Below, one piece after another: positions 16,195 to 25,402 of a stretch of DNA of 64,000 nt; within the stretch, counting starts at the first letter, position 1; each line of letters opens with the position of its first letter. Origin of the DNA: CAVUCE01 sp963739985 (lineage in GTDB: Bacteria; Bacteroidota; Ignavibacteria; Ignavibacteriales; Ignavibacteriaceae); contig CAVUCE010000006.1 in the NCBI GenBank assembly GCA_963739985.1, positions 186,001-250,000 on the forward strand. Reading direction: 5' to 3'. The translations under genes were made by a program, and so were the position numbers. A model generated the notes under the pieces. That model did not search any database. It was not told the DNA's origin and was given only the letters and a program-made list of their open reading frames with translations.

Positions 16195-17580
16195 TTATAA
16201 TTCAGCTAAAATTTCACCTTTAAAGTCGGTCTCAAAAATCTTAAACTGATTCAACTCTTTTAGTTGCGGTAATAGTTTAGTCTTATCTCCAACGACAATT
16301 ACTGAAAGTTTATCAAGCCAAATATTATCTTTAGCGGATTTGTTAATATCTTCAATATTTGACTTATTAATATTGTCTAAATAGGTGTTGAAATAATCTT
16401 CCGGCAAGTCGAATACTACTTTACCACTTAAATTAAACGCAACTTGTTTGTAAGTTTCAAAGTTGGCTGGAAATTTCCTATTTATTGATGATTTAGCAAA
16501 CTCCAATTCTTCGGGTTTAACGCCGTTCATAATTTCGTTAAGCTCATTTAAAATTTCTTTGATTGCATTTCCGGTATTTTCAATACCAACAGATGTTGAT
16601 ACCGTAAAATATGCACCATTCTTTAAATAGCTAAATCTCGATGAGGCTCCGTAAGTATAGCCATGTTTTTCGCGCAGATTTAAATTAATCCTGCTTGAAA
16701 ATTGACCGCCTAAAATTGTATTCATCAAATGTTTTGCAAAATAATCGGAGCTCGATCTTTCTTCGGCACTATGTCCTATTCTTATTTCAGTTTGGACAGA
16801 CCCTTTTTTGTCTGTTAGGTAAATATTTGATTCTGCCGTTTGTTTTTCCCAGCTATCTTGTTTCATCAAATCTTTTGCTTGCCAATTCCCCAGAGTTGAT
16901 TCTAATATGCTTTTCAATTTTTCTTTTGAAGTGTTTCCGACTACAATTAAAGTTGAATTATTAGGTATAATAAATTTATTATAAAAATCCCTTACATCTT
17001 CTACTGAAATGTTCATTACACTTTCTTCATAACCGGCTGTAGGTGCCGAGTACGGACTAGTTTTTCCAAAGATTAAATAATCAAAAACAGTTTCAGCAAT
17101 CTCTTCAGGATCATCTTTTACTTGAAGCAGTCTAGTTAGCAATTTCCTTTTTTCTCTATTAAAATCGTCTGCTTTCAAGTGCGGGGAAGTTAATATATTA
17201 TTAAGCAAATCCAGTGATTTTTGAAAATGTTCTGTAAGAGTTTGAACAGAAAAATGAATGCTGTCATTACTTGTTGAAACATTAAAATTAGCTCCTATCA
17301 AATCAAAAGCATCGCTTAATTCTAAAGAATTCAAATCGCCGGCACCTTCGTCTATCAGCATTGATAATAAATTTGATGTACCTTTTTTACCGGCAGGATC
17401 AAATTTACTTCCGGCATTAGTTAAAATATATAATTGAATTATAGGCAACGTATTTTTTTCTACAAAAAAAACTTTTAATCCGTTGTTTAATATAAATTCT
17501 TGAACTTCAGGTAAAGAAAAATTTATTTCACCTGAGGGTAATGGACTTTTGCTTCTATCAAAACTCATTAAATTCCTCAT
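16195..17580 (-). CDS. M16-family peptidase-like protein, non-catalytic partner
   Basis: This protein has 461 residues with the two M16 half-domains. The zinc motif HxxEH that should lie near residue 80 is missing: the equivalent segment reads GTSNLLSMLIDEGAG. That is typical of the non-catalytic chain in heterodimeric M16 peptidases (as in mitochondrial MPP-alpha). The C-terminal half keeps the usual LREKHGYTYG substrate-side motif. Its start overlaps the stop of the catalytic partner by 4 nt (17577-17580), supporting a 1:1 complex. It has no signal peptide, so it is probably cytoplasmic or exported by another route. Confidence 0.88.
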   Translation of the reverse strand: MRNLMSFDRSKSPLPSGEINFSLPEVQEFILNNGLKVFFVEKNTLPIIQLYILTNAGSKFDPAGKKGTSNLLSMLIDEGAGDLNSLELSDAFDLIGANFNVSTSNDSIHFSVQTLTEHFQKSLDLLNNILTSPHLKADDFNREKRKLLTRLLQVKDDPEEIAETVFDYLIFGKTSPYSAPTAGYEESVMNISVEDVRDFYNKFIIPNNSTLIVVGNTSKEKLKSILESTLGNWQAKDLMKQDSWEKQTAESNIYLTDKKGSVQTEIRIGHSAEERSSSDYFAKHLMNTILGGQFSSRINLNLREKHGYTYGASSRFSYLKNGAYFTVSTSVGIENTGNAIKEILNELNEIMNGVKPEELEFAKSSINRKFPANFETYKQVAFNLSGKVVFDLPEDYFNTYLDNINKSNIEDINKSAKDNIWLDKLSVIVVGDKTKLLPQLKELNQFKIFETDFKGEILAEL

Positions 17581-18839
17581 TTATTTGGTTCAATTTGAAG
17601 TTCCAAATATGGATTTGTTAAATATTTGCTTACCGCATTTTTAACATCTTCTGCTGTTACTATTTCATATCGATTTAAATCAAATGCAAATGAATTCGGT
17701 TCGTTTAAGAAATAGTTATAATGATTTAGTTGATCGGCAAGCGAATCAATGTTTTGCATTGAATAAATAAAACTTGATTTTATCCCATTTCGGGATTTTG
17801 TTAACTCAAAATCAGTTATTCCATCTTTTAATATTTTATCAATTTCAATAAATATCTTAGACTTTAAATCGCTCATTTTTTGATTTGGTTTAAGCGTAGC
17901 TACAATCATAAATAGTCCGTCGAATTTTCCTGAGAATTGAAATGCCGAAACATCCTGAGCAATTTCCTGATCGTAAACTAAATTTTTGTATAGCCTTGAA
18001 CTTTTGGAACCGGAAAGAATATCTGCTAAAATATCGAGTGAGGCGTCGCTATTTGAATAAGCTTTATCAGTTTTCCATGCTAGATAAATTCTTTCAAGTT
18101 GAACATTTTCAGTATGTTTTAGTTCAATATTCTTTTTTAATAAAAAATCTTTAGTTTCTATCGGCTTAAAATGGTTAAAAGATGGAATCTCTTCGAAATA
18201 TTTTTGAATTAAATCTTTTGCTCTTTTGTTTTCAAAATCTCCGGCAACAACCAGTGTAGCATTATTAGGCGAATAATATTTCTTAAAGAAATTGGAGACA
18301 TCATCGAGAGTATAACTTTTAATGTCATTCATAAATCCGATAGTCGGCCAATTATAAGGATGATTTTCGGGATATAAATTTGAGATAATTTTCTCCCATG
18401 CTAAACCATAAGGCTGATTATCGTATCTCTCAAGTCTTTCATTACTAACCACATCTTTTTGGTTATCCAATTTCTCTTGAGTTAGAGCAGGAAGAAAATA
18501 TCCCATTCTATCCGATTCCAGCCACAATGCCAATTCTAAATAATTTGAAGGCACTTTTTCAAAGTAGTTAGTTCTATCAAAACTGGTTGAACCATTTAAA
18601 GTTCCGCCTGCTTCCTGAATGTATCTAAAATGCATTTCCTTAGGAACGTTTTCTGAACCTTGGAACATCATGTGTTCAAATAGATGCGCAATTCCGGTTT
18701 TGCCTTTTACCTCGTTAGATGACCCTACCTTATACCAGATATTAACTGAAACTATCGGGAGATTTTTATCCTTGTATAATATAACCTCAAGTCCGTTTTT
18801 TAATTTGTACTTTTCATAATTAAGATTTAGAATTTCCAT
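17577..18839 (-). CDS. M16-family zinc metallopeptidase, catalytic partner
   Basis: This 420-residue insulinase/processing-peptidase-like protein has the inverted zinc motif H52-L-F-E55-H56 (in GIAHLFEHMMF) and a downstream glutamate in VVSNERLER as third ligand. It is paired with the HxxEH-lacking gene downstream, so the two probably form a heterodimer that degrades or processes peptides. The ATG at 18839 is 39 nt from the signal peptidase gene upstream, consistent with one leftward operon. The specific substrate is unknown. Confidence 0.92.
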   Translation of the reverse strand: MEILNLNYEKYKLKNGLEVILYKDKNLPIVSVNIWYKVGSSNEVKGKTGIAHLFEHMMFQGSENVPKEMHFRYIQEAGGTLNGSTSFDRTNYFEKVPSNYLELALWLESDRMGYFLPALTQEKLDNQKDVVSNERLERYDNQPYGLAWEKIISNLYPENHPYNWPTIGFMNDIKSYTLDDVSNFFKKYYSPNNATLVVAGDFENKRAKDLIQKYFEEIPSFNHFKPIETKDFLLKKNIELKHTENVQLERIYLAWKTDKAYSNSDASLDILADILSGSKSSRLYKNLVYDQEIAQDVSAFQFSGKFDGLFMIVATLKPNQKMSDLKSKIFIEIDKILKDGITDFELTKSRNGIKSSFIYSMQNIDSLADQLNHYNYFLNEPNSFAFDLNRYEIVTAEDVKNAVSKYLTNPYLELQIEPNK

Positions 18840-18878
18840 AAATAAAAGTTCCTGAAATAAAAATTTTCATAAAAAATA

Positions 18879-19814
18879 TTAGTGCAGCAAAAGAAGAATT
18901 CTCTCCGGGCGAATTGAACCGATCAAGTTAAAAAAATCTGTAAAAGGAATATCTCTGTTCCATGAAAATAGAGTTATAAACGCTTCTGCTTCAATATTAT
19001 CGTCTGGAACAAATCCCCAGTAACGTGAATCCCAGCTCTCATCCCTGTTATCACCCATCATAAAATAATAATCTCTTTTAAAGATATAAGAACTAACCGG
19101 TTTTCCTTCGATAAAAATTTGACCGTTGTTAACCGAAACTACTTTTCTTCCAAACTCTCTATCAATCGTTGTTTCCCATTGTGAAATATTTGATGCATTA
19201 AGATGAAGTTTATCACCCTTTTTAGGAACTACTATCGGTCCGTAATTGTCGCGGTTCCAAGTCATGCCTTTGGGAAACATTTGCGGATCCACTTCTCCTT
19301 TGGGATTTGTAACCGGATCAAGATATTGAATATGCGGCGGAATCCAAAATTGCTTGTGATTAACATAAACAACTTTATCTATAACCTGAATTGTATCTCC
19401 GGGAAGTCCAATGCATCTTTTAACATAACTAACATTTTGTTTTAAGGCCTTTATTCTATCTCTTGCCCCCGGGAATTCAAACACAACAATATCTTTTCTT
19501 CTTGGTTTGCGAAGTGCAGGAAAACGGAAATGTGGTATCTCAATTTGAGTTAATGGAATATATTTTGGAGTTTCGGAACCGTAAATAAATTTGTTGACAA
19601 GAACAAAATCACCAATCTCAATTGTTCCTTCCATCGATCCAGTTGGGATTCTGGTATTTTGTACAATAAATGTGATGATAAAGAACGCAACAATTCCGGC
19701 AAATAACAGTGATTTAATAAATTCAATAATTTTTTCTTTTGGAGTTTTTACTTTATTTAATTCTTCTTCGGTTTTTATACCGATAAATTTTTTGATTCCC
19801 TCTTTGAATGACAA
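18879..19814 (-). CDS. lepB: Signal peptidase I (copy 1)
   Basis: LepB cleaves signal peptides of exported proteins at the periplasmic face of the inner membrane. The protein has 311 residues, with one N-terminal helix (about 33-51), the catalytic serine S60 in RIPTGSMEGT, the general base K132 in YVKRCIGLPGD, and box E MGDNRDESWDSRYWGFVP. Translation starts at TTG 19812-19814 with GGAG upstream; no in-frame ATG precedes the conserved region. It lies just downstream of a second, very similar copy of identical length. Both active sites are intact, so both are probably functional. Confidence 0.95.
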   Translation of the reverse strand: MSFKEGIKKFIGIKTEEELNKVKTPKEKIIEFIKSLLFAGIVAFFIITFIVQNTRIPTGSMEGTIEIGDFVLVNKFIYGSETPKYIPLTQIEIPHFRFPALRKPRRKDIVVFEFPGARDRIKALKQNVSYVKRCIGLPGDTIQVIDKVVYVNHKQFWIPPHIQYLDPVTNPKGEVDPQMFPKGMTWNRDNYGPIVVPKKGDKLHLNASNISQWETTIDREFGRKVVSVNNGQIFIEGKPVSSYIFKRDYYFMMGDNRDESWDSRYWGFVPDDNIEAEAFITLFSWNRDIPFTDFFNLIGSIRPERILLLLH

Positions 19815-19985
19815 AGATTTCTCCGAATGATTTTTTGAATTAATTTTGAAGACAAATATTAAACGATATTTGAGATAATTCTAAAATTCACATAAAGCAA
19901 TTTCAACCTTGTCTAAGAATTTCGTACAACTAAGAAATTGCAATCAAAATAACTGTTATAAGAATGTTATTTATAAAAAATAGTT

Positions 19986-20921
19986 TTAATGCAAAAGAAG
20001 TAAAATTCTATCCGGACGAATGGAGCCGATTAAACGGAAAATATCCGTAAATGGAATATTTCTATTCCAGGAGAACAATGTGATAAAAGCTTCTCCTTCA
20101 ACATTATCGCTTGGGACAAATCCCCAAAACCTACTGTCAAGACTATCATCGCGATTATCGCCCATCATGAAATAATAATCTTTTTTAAATGTATAAGAAG
20201 TAACCGGTTTTCCTTCAATCGTTATTTGTCCATTATTTACCGCTACAACTTTTTTACCGTATTCGCGATCAATAGTAATTTCCCACTGGTCAATATTATT
20301 TAAATCTAAATGAACAGTATAACCTTTTTTAGGAATAATCAGCGGGCCATAGTTGTCTTCATTCCATGGCATTCCTCTCGGGAAAATTCGTGGTTCAACC
20401 ATTCCTTGAGGTTTTGCGTAAGGACTTAAATACTGAATATGTGTTGGAATCCAAAATTGTTTATGATTTACATATACAACTTTATCAATTACCTGAATTG
20501 TATCTCCGGGAATTCCTATACATCTCTTAACGTAATTTACACCTAACTCCTTGGCTTTTACTCTGTCACGCATTCCCGGGAATTCGAAAACAACAATATC
20601 TTTTCTGTGCGGTTTCTTTAATGCCGGCAAACGAAAATGTGGAATTTCAATTTGAGTGAAAGGGATATATTTTGGAGACTCTGATCCGTATATGAATTTA
20701 TTGACTAAAACAAAATCTCCAACTTCAATTGTGCCTTCCATTGAACCGGTTGGGATTCTTGTATTTTGAACAACAAAAGTTATTATAAAAAAAGCAGCAA
20801 TTCCGGCAAATAGGAGAGATTGGAAAAATTCTTTTGTTTTTTCTTTTGGTGTTTTAACTTTATTTAATTCTTCTTCGGTTTTTACACCAAAAAATTTTTT
20901 AGCGCCATCTTTGAACGACAA
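19986..20921 (-). CDS. lepB: Signal peptidase I (copy 2)
   Basis: This is a tandem paralogue of the downstream lepB, with the same 311-residue length and the same motifs: the N-terminal helix, S60 in RIPTGSMEGT, K132 in YVKRCIGIPGD, and MGDNRDDSLDSRFWGFVP. The two proteins agree over most of their length and differ mainly in residues about 148-200. Translation starts at TTG with GGAG about 8 nt upstream. It begins 33 nt after gatB, so the pair is probably read from the gatB transcript. Confidence 0.95.
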   Translation of the reverse strand: MSFKDGAKKFFGVKTEEELNKVKTPKEKTKEFFQSLLFAGIAAFFIITFVVQNTRIPTGSMEGTIEVGDFVLVNKFIYGSESPKYIPFTQIEIPHFRLPALKKPHRKDIVVFEFPGMRDRVKAKELGVNYVKRCIGIPGDTIQVIDKVVYVNHKQFWIPTHIQYLSPYAKPQGMVEPRIFPRGMPWNEDNYGPLIIPKKGYTVHLDLNNIDQWEITIDREYGKKVVAVNNGQITIEGKPVTSYTFKKDYYFMMGDNRDDSLDSRFWGFVPSDNVEGEAFITLFSWNRNIPFTDIFRLIGSIRPDRILLLLH

Positions 20922-20954
20922 TTGCTACTCCGGCTTGAATATCTATTAATAATT

Positions 20955-22403
20955 TTATGAATTTTTCTTTGCGGTTAATTTTTCAACTAACAATTCGTTA
21001 ACTACTCTAGGATTTGCTTTACCCTTTGTTTCTCGCATTATCTGTCCGACAAAAAATCCAAGGACTTTATCTTTACCTTCCAAATATTGCTGAACTTCTG
21101 AAGGATGTTTATCAAGGATTGTTTGAACAATATTTTCTATTTCAGAAGTATCCGTTATTTGTACAAGATTTTTTTCTTTTACTATTACAGAAGGCTTCTT
21201 GTTTTCTTTTAGCATAATCGGAAAAACTTCTTTTGCAATCTTTCCGTTTATTGTTCCTTCTTTTATTAAGTTTATCAGCTCTCCAAGATTTTCTGCGGGA
21301 ACGCCGAAATTGGAGATATCGATTTTTTCTTCATTGATAACTTTTAGAACATCCGTCATAACCCAGTTGCTTGCGGTTTTATAATCTTTCGTTACACTAA
21401 CAACCTTTTCATAATAATCGGCAGTAGATTTTAACTGAGTTAAAATTTCAGCATCATATTTCGGTAACTGGTAATCAGAAATAAACCTATCTTTTCTGAT
21501 ATGAGGAAGTTCCGGCATATTTCTGATGATTTCGGATTTCCAATTTTCATCAACAATAACGGGTGTTAAATCCGGTTCCGGAAAGTATCTGTAATCATGA
21601 GCTTGTTCTTTACTGCGCATTGGTGAAGCTTCATTTAAATCGGCATTCCATAATAGAGTCTGCTGAACAATTTTTCCGCCGTCTTCTATTATATCAATTT
21701 GTCTTTCAATTTCGAAGTTAATTGCGCGCTCAACATTTCGAAATGAGTTCATGTTTTTTACTTCTGTTTTGGTTCCGAGTTCTTTGGCGCCTTTTAATCT
21801 AACTGAAATATTTGCGTCACATCTTAAGGAACCTTCTTCCATATTTCCGTCACAAATTCCAAGGTACTGAACTATCTGTTTAATCTTTGTTAAATACAAA
21901 TACGCTTCTTCAGCAGCACTAATATCAGGTTCGCTTACAATTTCGATTAAAGGAACGCCGCATCTATTAACATCAACAAAAGTTTCATAACCTTGATCAT
22001 GAATTGATTTGCCCGCGTCTTCTTCCATGTGTATTCTTGTAATTCCGATTTTCTTTTGCGTATCATCATCAAAAACAATATCAATGTGTCCATGTTCGCA
22101 GATCGGTTCTTCGTATTGAGATATTTGATAACCTTTTGGAAGATCGGGATAGAAATAATTTTTACGGGCGAAAATAGATTTTTCGTTTATTGTGCAATTT
22201 GTAGCAATTCCCATTAGTACGCTGTACTCAACAACTTTTTTGTTTAATACAGGTAAAACTCCGGGATGGCCAAGACAAATAGGACAAACATTGCTGTTAG
22301 GCGAGTTTCCGAATTTTGTAGAGCAACCGCAAAATATTTTAGAATCTGTTAATAATTGTGCGTGAACTTCAAGTCCAATAACTGCTTCGTATTTTTCGTT
22401 CAT
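20955..22403 (-). CDS. gatB: Asp-tRNA(Asn)/Glu-tRNA(Gln) amidotransferase subunit B
   Basis: GatB is the kinase/transamidase chain of GatCAB, which converts misacylated Glu-tRNA(Gln) and Asp-tRNA(Asn) to the correct amides. Seen here are the opening YEAVIGLEVHAQL, the GCSTKFGNSPNSNVCPICLGHPGVLP zinc/phosphorylation region (two short cysteine pairs), HMEEDAGKS, DYRYFPEPDL, and the C-terminal YqeY-type tail. An upstream in-frame ATG at 22451 would add 16 residues, but the ATG at 22403 has AAAGGA just before it and fits the family start. gatA and gatC are not in the window. Confidence 0.95.
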   Translation of the reverse strand: MNEKYEAVIGLEVHAQLLTDSKIFCGCSTKFGNSPNSNVCPICLGHPGVLPVLNKKVVEYSVLMGIATNCTINEKSIFARKNYFYPDLPKGYQISQYEEPICEHGHIDIVFDDDTQKKIGITRIHMEEDAGKSIHDQGYETFVDVNRCGVPLIEIVSEPDISAAEEAYLYLTKIKQIVQYLGICDGNMEEGSLRCDANISVRLKGAKELGTKTEVKNMNSFRNVERAINFEIERQIDIIEDGGKIVQQTLLWNADLNEASPMRSKEQAHDYRYFPEPDLTPVIVDENWKSEIIRNMPELPHIRKDRFISDYQLPKYDAEILTQLKSTADYYEKVVSVTKDYKTASNWVMTDVLKVINEEKIDISNFGVPAENLGELINLIKEGTINGKIAKEVFPIMLKENKKPSVIVKEKNLVQITDTSEIENIVQTILDKHPSEVQQYLEGKDKVLGFFVGQIMRETKGKANPRVVNELLVEKLTAKKNS

Positions 22404-22527
22404 TTCCTTTATATCGATTTTTAAACCATAAATATATAAAAGAATACTCACATATAGAAAGTCTAATCCAAAGCCAGGTTAAAAGTTATAAGTGTCTTTG
22501 AGCGAAGTCTCATTTCGGAAAAATATT

Positions 22528-23805
22528 TTAAGCCGATGGTTTTGTTGAATCCGCTTCGGAGGCATAAAGCATATTATTAATCTTTGTTAAGACCGAATCC
22601 TTCTTTAAATTAAATGCCTGAACATACTTTGAAGAAATAGGTTTGGAAGGAGGCATTTTTTGTTTGAAAGGATCAACCTGAACTCCGTTTTTCCAAAATC
22701 TATAACATAAATGCGGACCTGTCGCTAGTCCGGTACTTCCAACATATCCAATAACTTGTCCTTGTTTTACTCTAACACCCGAATGAATTCCTCTTGCAAT
22801 TTTGGACATGTGTAGATACTGAGTTGTGTAAACCGAATTGTGTTTAACTTTTACATAGTTGCCGTTGTAACGTGAATATTGAGCTGCGATTATAATTCCG
22901 TCTCCAACAGTGTGAATTGGAGTTCCGGTTGGAGCTACGTAATCTGTCCCTAAATGAGGTTTATTTCTATGGAGAATTGGATGAAATCTGCGCATTGTAT
23001 AATGTGAACTGATTCTTGAAAATTTAAGCGGTGCTTTCAAGAATGCTTTGCGTAAACTGCGCCCGTTTTCATCATAATATCCTGTATCTTTATCGCCTTT
23101 AAATCTGATGGCATAAAAATCTTCGCCGTCGTGATTGAAGTAAGCACCGATAATTTTACTAATTCCAATCGGATTATCATCAACATATTCTTCTTCGTAA
23201 ATAACCTTAAACGAATCTCCGTTCTGGATTCTAAAAAAATCAATTTGCCATGCGAAAATATCTGAGAGATTTATTGCTAATTCGGGATCAACATCTTTAT
23301 CACTTAAAGCATTATAAAGTGAATGTTGAATAACGCCTGAAACTTCGCGACGTTTTTTTGTAACTTCTTTTTGTGCAAGATAAATATTTAATGTATCGCG
23401 GAATGAGAATACAACATATTGAATAGGGTCAATCTCATAAACAAAATAGTTCAATTTTAATGAATCTTTTTGTGACAAATAGGCTATATAGTTATGTCCC
23501 GTTCTAATTGATCTAACATCGAAAACATTTTTTGAAATATCTACTAAATTATTAATCACTTTTGGGGAAATGCTGTAGTTTATTAAAATTGTAGAAAGCG
23601 TTTGATTCCTTTCTACTTCTGATTTCTCTACATTTAAGGAATCGTCATTAAAGCCAAAGTCGTTTAAGTTCCGGGTTGGTTCTATTTGGTTAATTTGTTC
23701 CGCGTTATCTATATTATCAGATTGATTGAAAATAAATATAATCGATAAAAAAATTGAAATGCTTAATAATGTAACCAGTAAGTAAAATATCTTGTTTTTT
23801 GTCAT
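22528..23805 (-). CDS. M23-family peptidoglycan endopeptidase with Cys in place of a zinc His
   Basis: This 425-residue protein has an N-terminal membrane helix (about 7-25), a middle region like the MepM/NlpD LysM-type domain (about 65-230), and a C-terminal LytM domain. Metal and active-site residues are H284 and D288 (in HLGTDY) and H332 (in YLHMSK). The usual H-x-H near the end reads H365-L-C367 (GPHLCYRF), so the zinc ligand is a cysteine. I recall this variant from Bacteroidota MepM-like proteins, where it may keep activity. Its role is probably cleavage of peptidoglycan cross-links during growth. A good promoter candidate lies directly upstream. Confidence 0.9.
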   Translation of the reverse strand: MTKNKIFYLLVTLLSISIFLSIIFIFNQSDNIDNAEQINQIEPTRNLNDFGFNDDSLNVEKSEVERNQTLSTILINYSISPKVINNLVDISKNVFDVRSIRTGHNYIAYLSQKDSLKLNYFVYEIDPIQYVVFSFRDTLNIYLAQKEVTKKRREVSGVIQHSLYNALSDKDVDPELAINLSDIFAWQIDFFRIQNGDSFKVIYEEEYVDDNPIGISKIIGAYFNHDGEDFYAIRFKGDKDTGYYDENGRSLRKAFLKAPLKFSRISSHYTMRRFHPILHRNKPHLGTDYVAPTGTPIHTVGDGIIIAAQYSRYNGNYVKVKHNSVYTTQYLHMSKIARGIHSGVRVKQGQVIGYVGSTGLATGPHLCYRFWKNGVQVDPFKQKMPPSKPISSKYVQAFNLKKDSVLTKINNMLYASEADSTKPSA

Positions 23806-23839
23806 TACCTATTTGTGTTTTAGATCAAAATTTGTAACA

Positions 23840-23870
23840 CAAAGTTAAAATTATCTTGTTTGCGATGCAA
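23840..23870 (-). promoter_or_regulatory. Candidate Bacteroidota-type promoter of the M23 peptidase gene
   Basis: On the minus strand, TAACTTTG (complement of 23840-23847) exactly fits TAnnTTTG, and TTG (complement of 23868-23870) lies 20 nt upstream as the -33 element. The site ends 34 nt before the ATG at 23805, a normal leader length. It is the best-scoring match of this type that I noticed in the window. Confidence 0.45.
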
Positions 23871-23963
23871 TGTATTCTCAAATAATTACCAATTATTGCT
23901 AAATGTGAATTTATTAATCTCTTTATATCAAAGTAAATAGATGAACTTCTTAATTAAAATTTT

Positions 23964-24593
23964 ATGAAAATATTTGAAGTTGAAAATCTTTCGTTGTCAT
24001 TTTCGAAGCAAAAAGTGTTCGAAAATCTCTCATTTTTTATTGAAGAGAATAAAAACTATACAATAAAAGGGGAATCCGGTTCAGGAAAAACTACGCTTTT
24101 GAATATCCTTATGGGATTTATAAAACCGGATAGCGGAGTTACAAAATTTAAAGATGAAAAAATCAACGGTAGAAATATTTCACAAATTAGATCGGTTATT
24201 AGCTGGGTTCCTCAAGATTTAAATCTGAATTTAGAATCAGTTAGAGACTTATTATTCTTTCCGTTTAATTTTAAAAACAATCGAAATCTAAAACCTGTTG
24301 AGGATGAAATAAAAAGCATATGTGATAAATTCGGATTAAAAAATGGAATATTAAATAAATCTTTAAGAGAAATTTCCGGCGGCGAAAAACAAAGAATTGT
24401 TTTGGCTTCTGTAATTTTATTAAAGCGAAAAATAATTATTCTGGATGAACCAACCGCTTCATTAGATCGTGAATCAAAAAGAAAAATTAGAGATTATTTA
24501 TTAACTCAAAAGGAATTAACTGTAATTTCAAGTTCACATGATCAAGAATGGATAGAAAGCAGCGAGCAAATTTTAGATTTGGATAATTTATGA
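23964..24593 (+). CDS. fetA: ABC transporter ATP-binding protein, FetA/YbbL type
   Basis: This 209-residue ATPase has Walker A GESGSGKTT (about 37-45), a signature motif ISGGEKQRIVL and Walker B IIILDEPTASLD. It overlaps the permease gene by 4 nt (24590-24593), and that permease is of the UPF0014/FetB family. In E. coli the FetAB pair exports iron and protects against peroxide; the same role is inferred here. The gene is divergent from the M23 peptidase, with a 158-nt shared upstream region. Confidence 0.88.
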   Translation: MKIFEVENLSLSFSKQKVFENLSFFIEENKNYTIKGESGSGKTTLLNILMGFIKPDSGVTKFKDEKINGRNISQIRSVISWVPQDLNLNLESVRDLLFFPFNFKNNRNLKPVEDEIKSICDKFGLKNGILNKSLREISGGEKQRIVLASVILLKRKIIILDEPTASLDRESKRKIRDYLLTQKELTVISSSHDQEWIESSEQILDLDNL

Positions 24594-25387
24594 ATTCAGT
24601 AACAGACATAAGCTGGTTTAATCTTGGGTTAGGTTATTTTTTATTAATAATTCCGATTTGGACTTTCTATTATTATCAAACCGGATTAATAAAAGACAGT
24701 GTAATTGCTATTTTTAGGATGACAGTGCAACTTCTTTTAGTTGCTGTTTACCTTGAATTTATCTTTAATCTTGATGAAACCTGGATAAACTTGCTTTGGG
24801 TTTTGATAATGGTTGCTATCGGAAGTTACACTACAGTTCAACGAAGCGAGTTGAATTATAAGCTTTTTCTTGTTTCGGTTTTTGCTGGACTTTTACTCAG
24901 CATAATAATTATTGATGCTTACTTCTTTGCAATTGTAATTCAATTAAAAAATGTTTTTCAAGCTGTTTATTTAATCCCTATAACCGGAATGCTTTTAGGG
25001 AATTGTATAAGAACAAATGTAATTGCTCTGAACTCTTATTATAAAGGATTACATAAAGATAGAATTTTATATCGGTATGCTTTAGCTAACGGTTCAACAA
25101 AAAAAGAAGCATTATTTCCATTTATTAAAGAAGCTTTGAAGGTTTCATTTAATCCGGTAATAGCAACAATAGCAGTAATCGGATTGATCTCATTGCCCGG
25201 AATGATGACCGGACAAATATTGGGCGGCAGCAGTCCGACAGTTGCAATTAAATATCAAATAATGCTGATGATTACAATTTTTGTTTCGTCTGTAATTACG
25301 GTAATGATTACAATTCTGATATCAAATAGATTTGTATTTGATGATTTTCTGAACGTAAAAGAAAATATTTTAAGATCGAGAAATTGA
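24590..25387 (+). CDS. fetB: Iron export ABC transporter permease, FetB/YbbM (UPF0014) family
   Basis: This 265-residue permease has about seven membrane helices. Diagnostic UPF0014 stretches are FRMTVQLLLVAVYLEFIF near the start, the conserved loop TGMLLGNCIRTNVIALNSY (about 136-154), and GLISLPGMMTGQILGGSSP (about 206-224). It forms the membrane half of the FetAB exporter with the overlapping upstream ATPase. Substrate iron is inferred from the E. coli system; other metals are possible. Confidence 0.9.
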   Translation: MNSVTDISWFNLGLGYFLLIIPIWTFYYYQTGLIKDSVIAIFRMTVQLLLVAVYLEFIFNLDETWINLLWVLIMVAIGSYTTVQRSELNYKLFLVSVFAGLLLSIIIIDAYFFAIVIQLKNVFQAVYLIPITGMLLGNCIRTNVIALNSYYKGLHKDRILYRYALANGSTKKEALFPFIKEALKVSFNPVIATIAVIGLISLPGMMTGQILGGSSPTVAIKYQIMLMITIFVSSVITVMITILISNRFVFDDFLNVKENILRSRN

Positions 25388-25402
25388 AACGGAGAATTTT
25401 TT

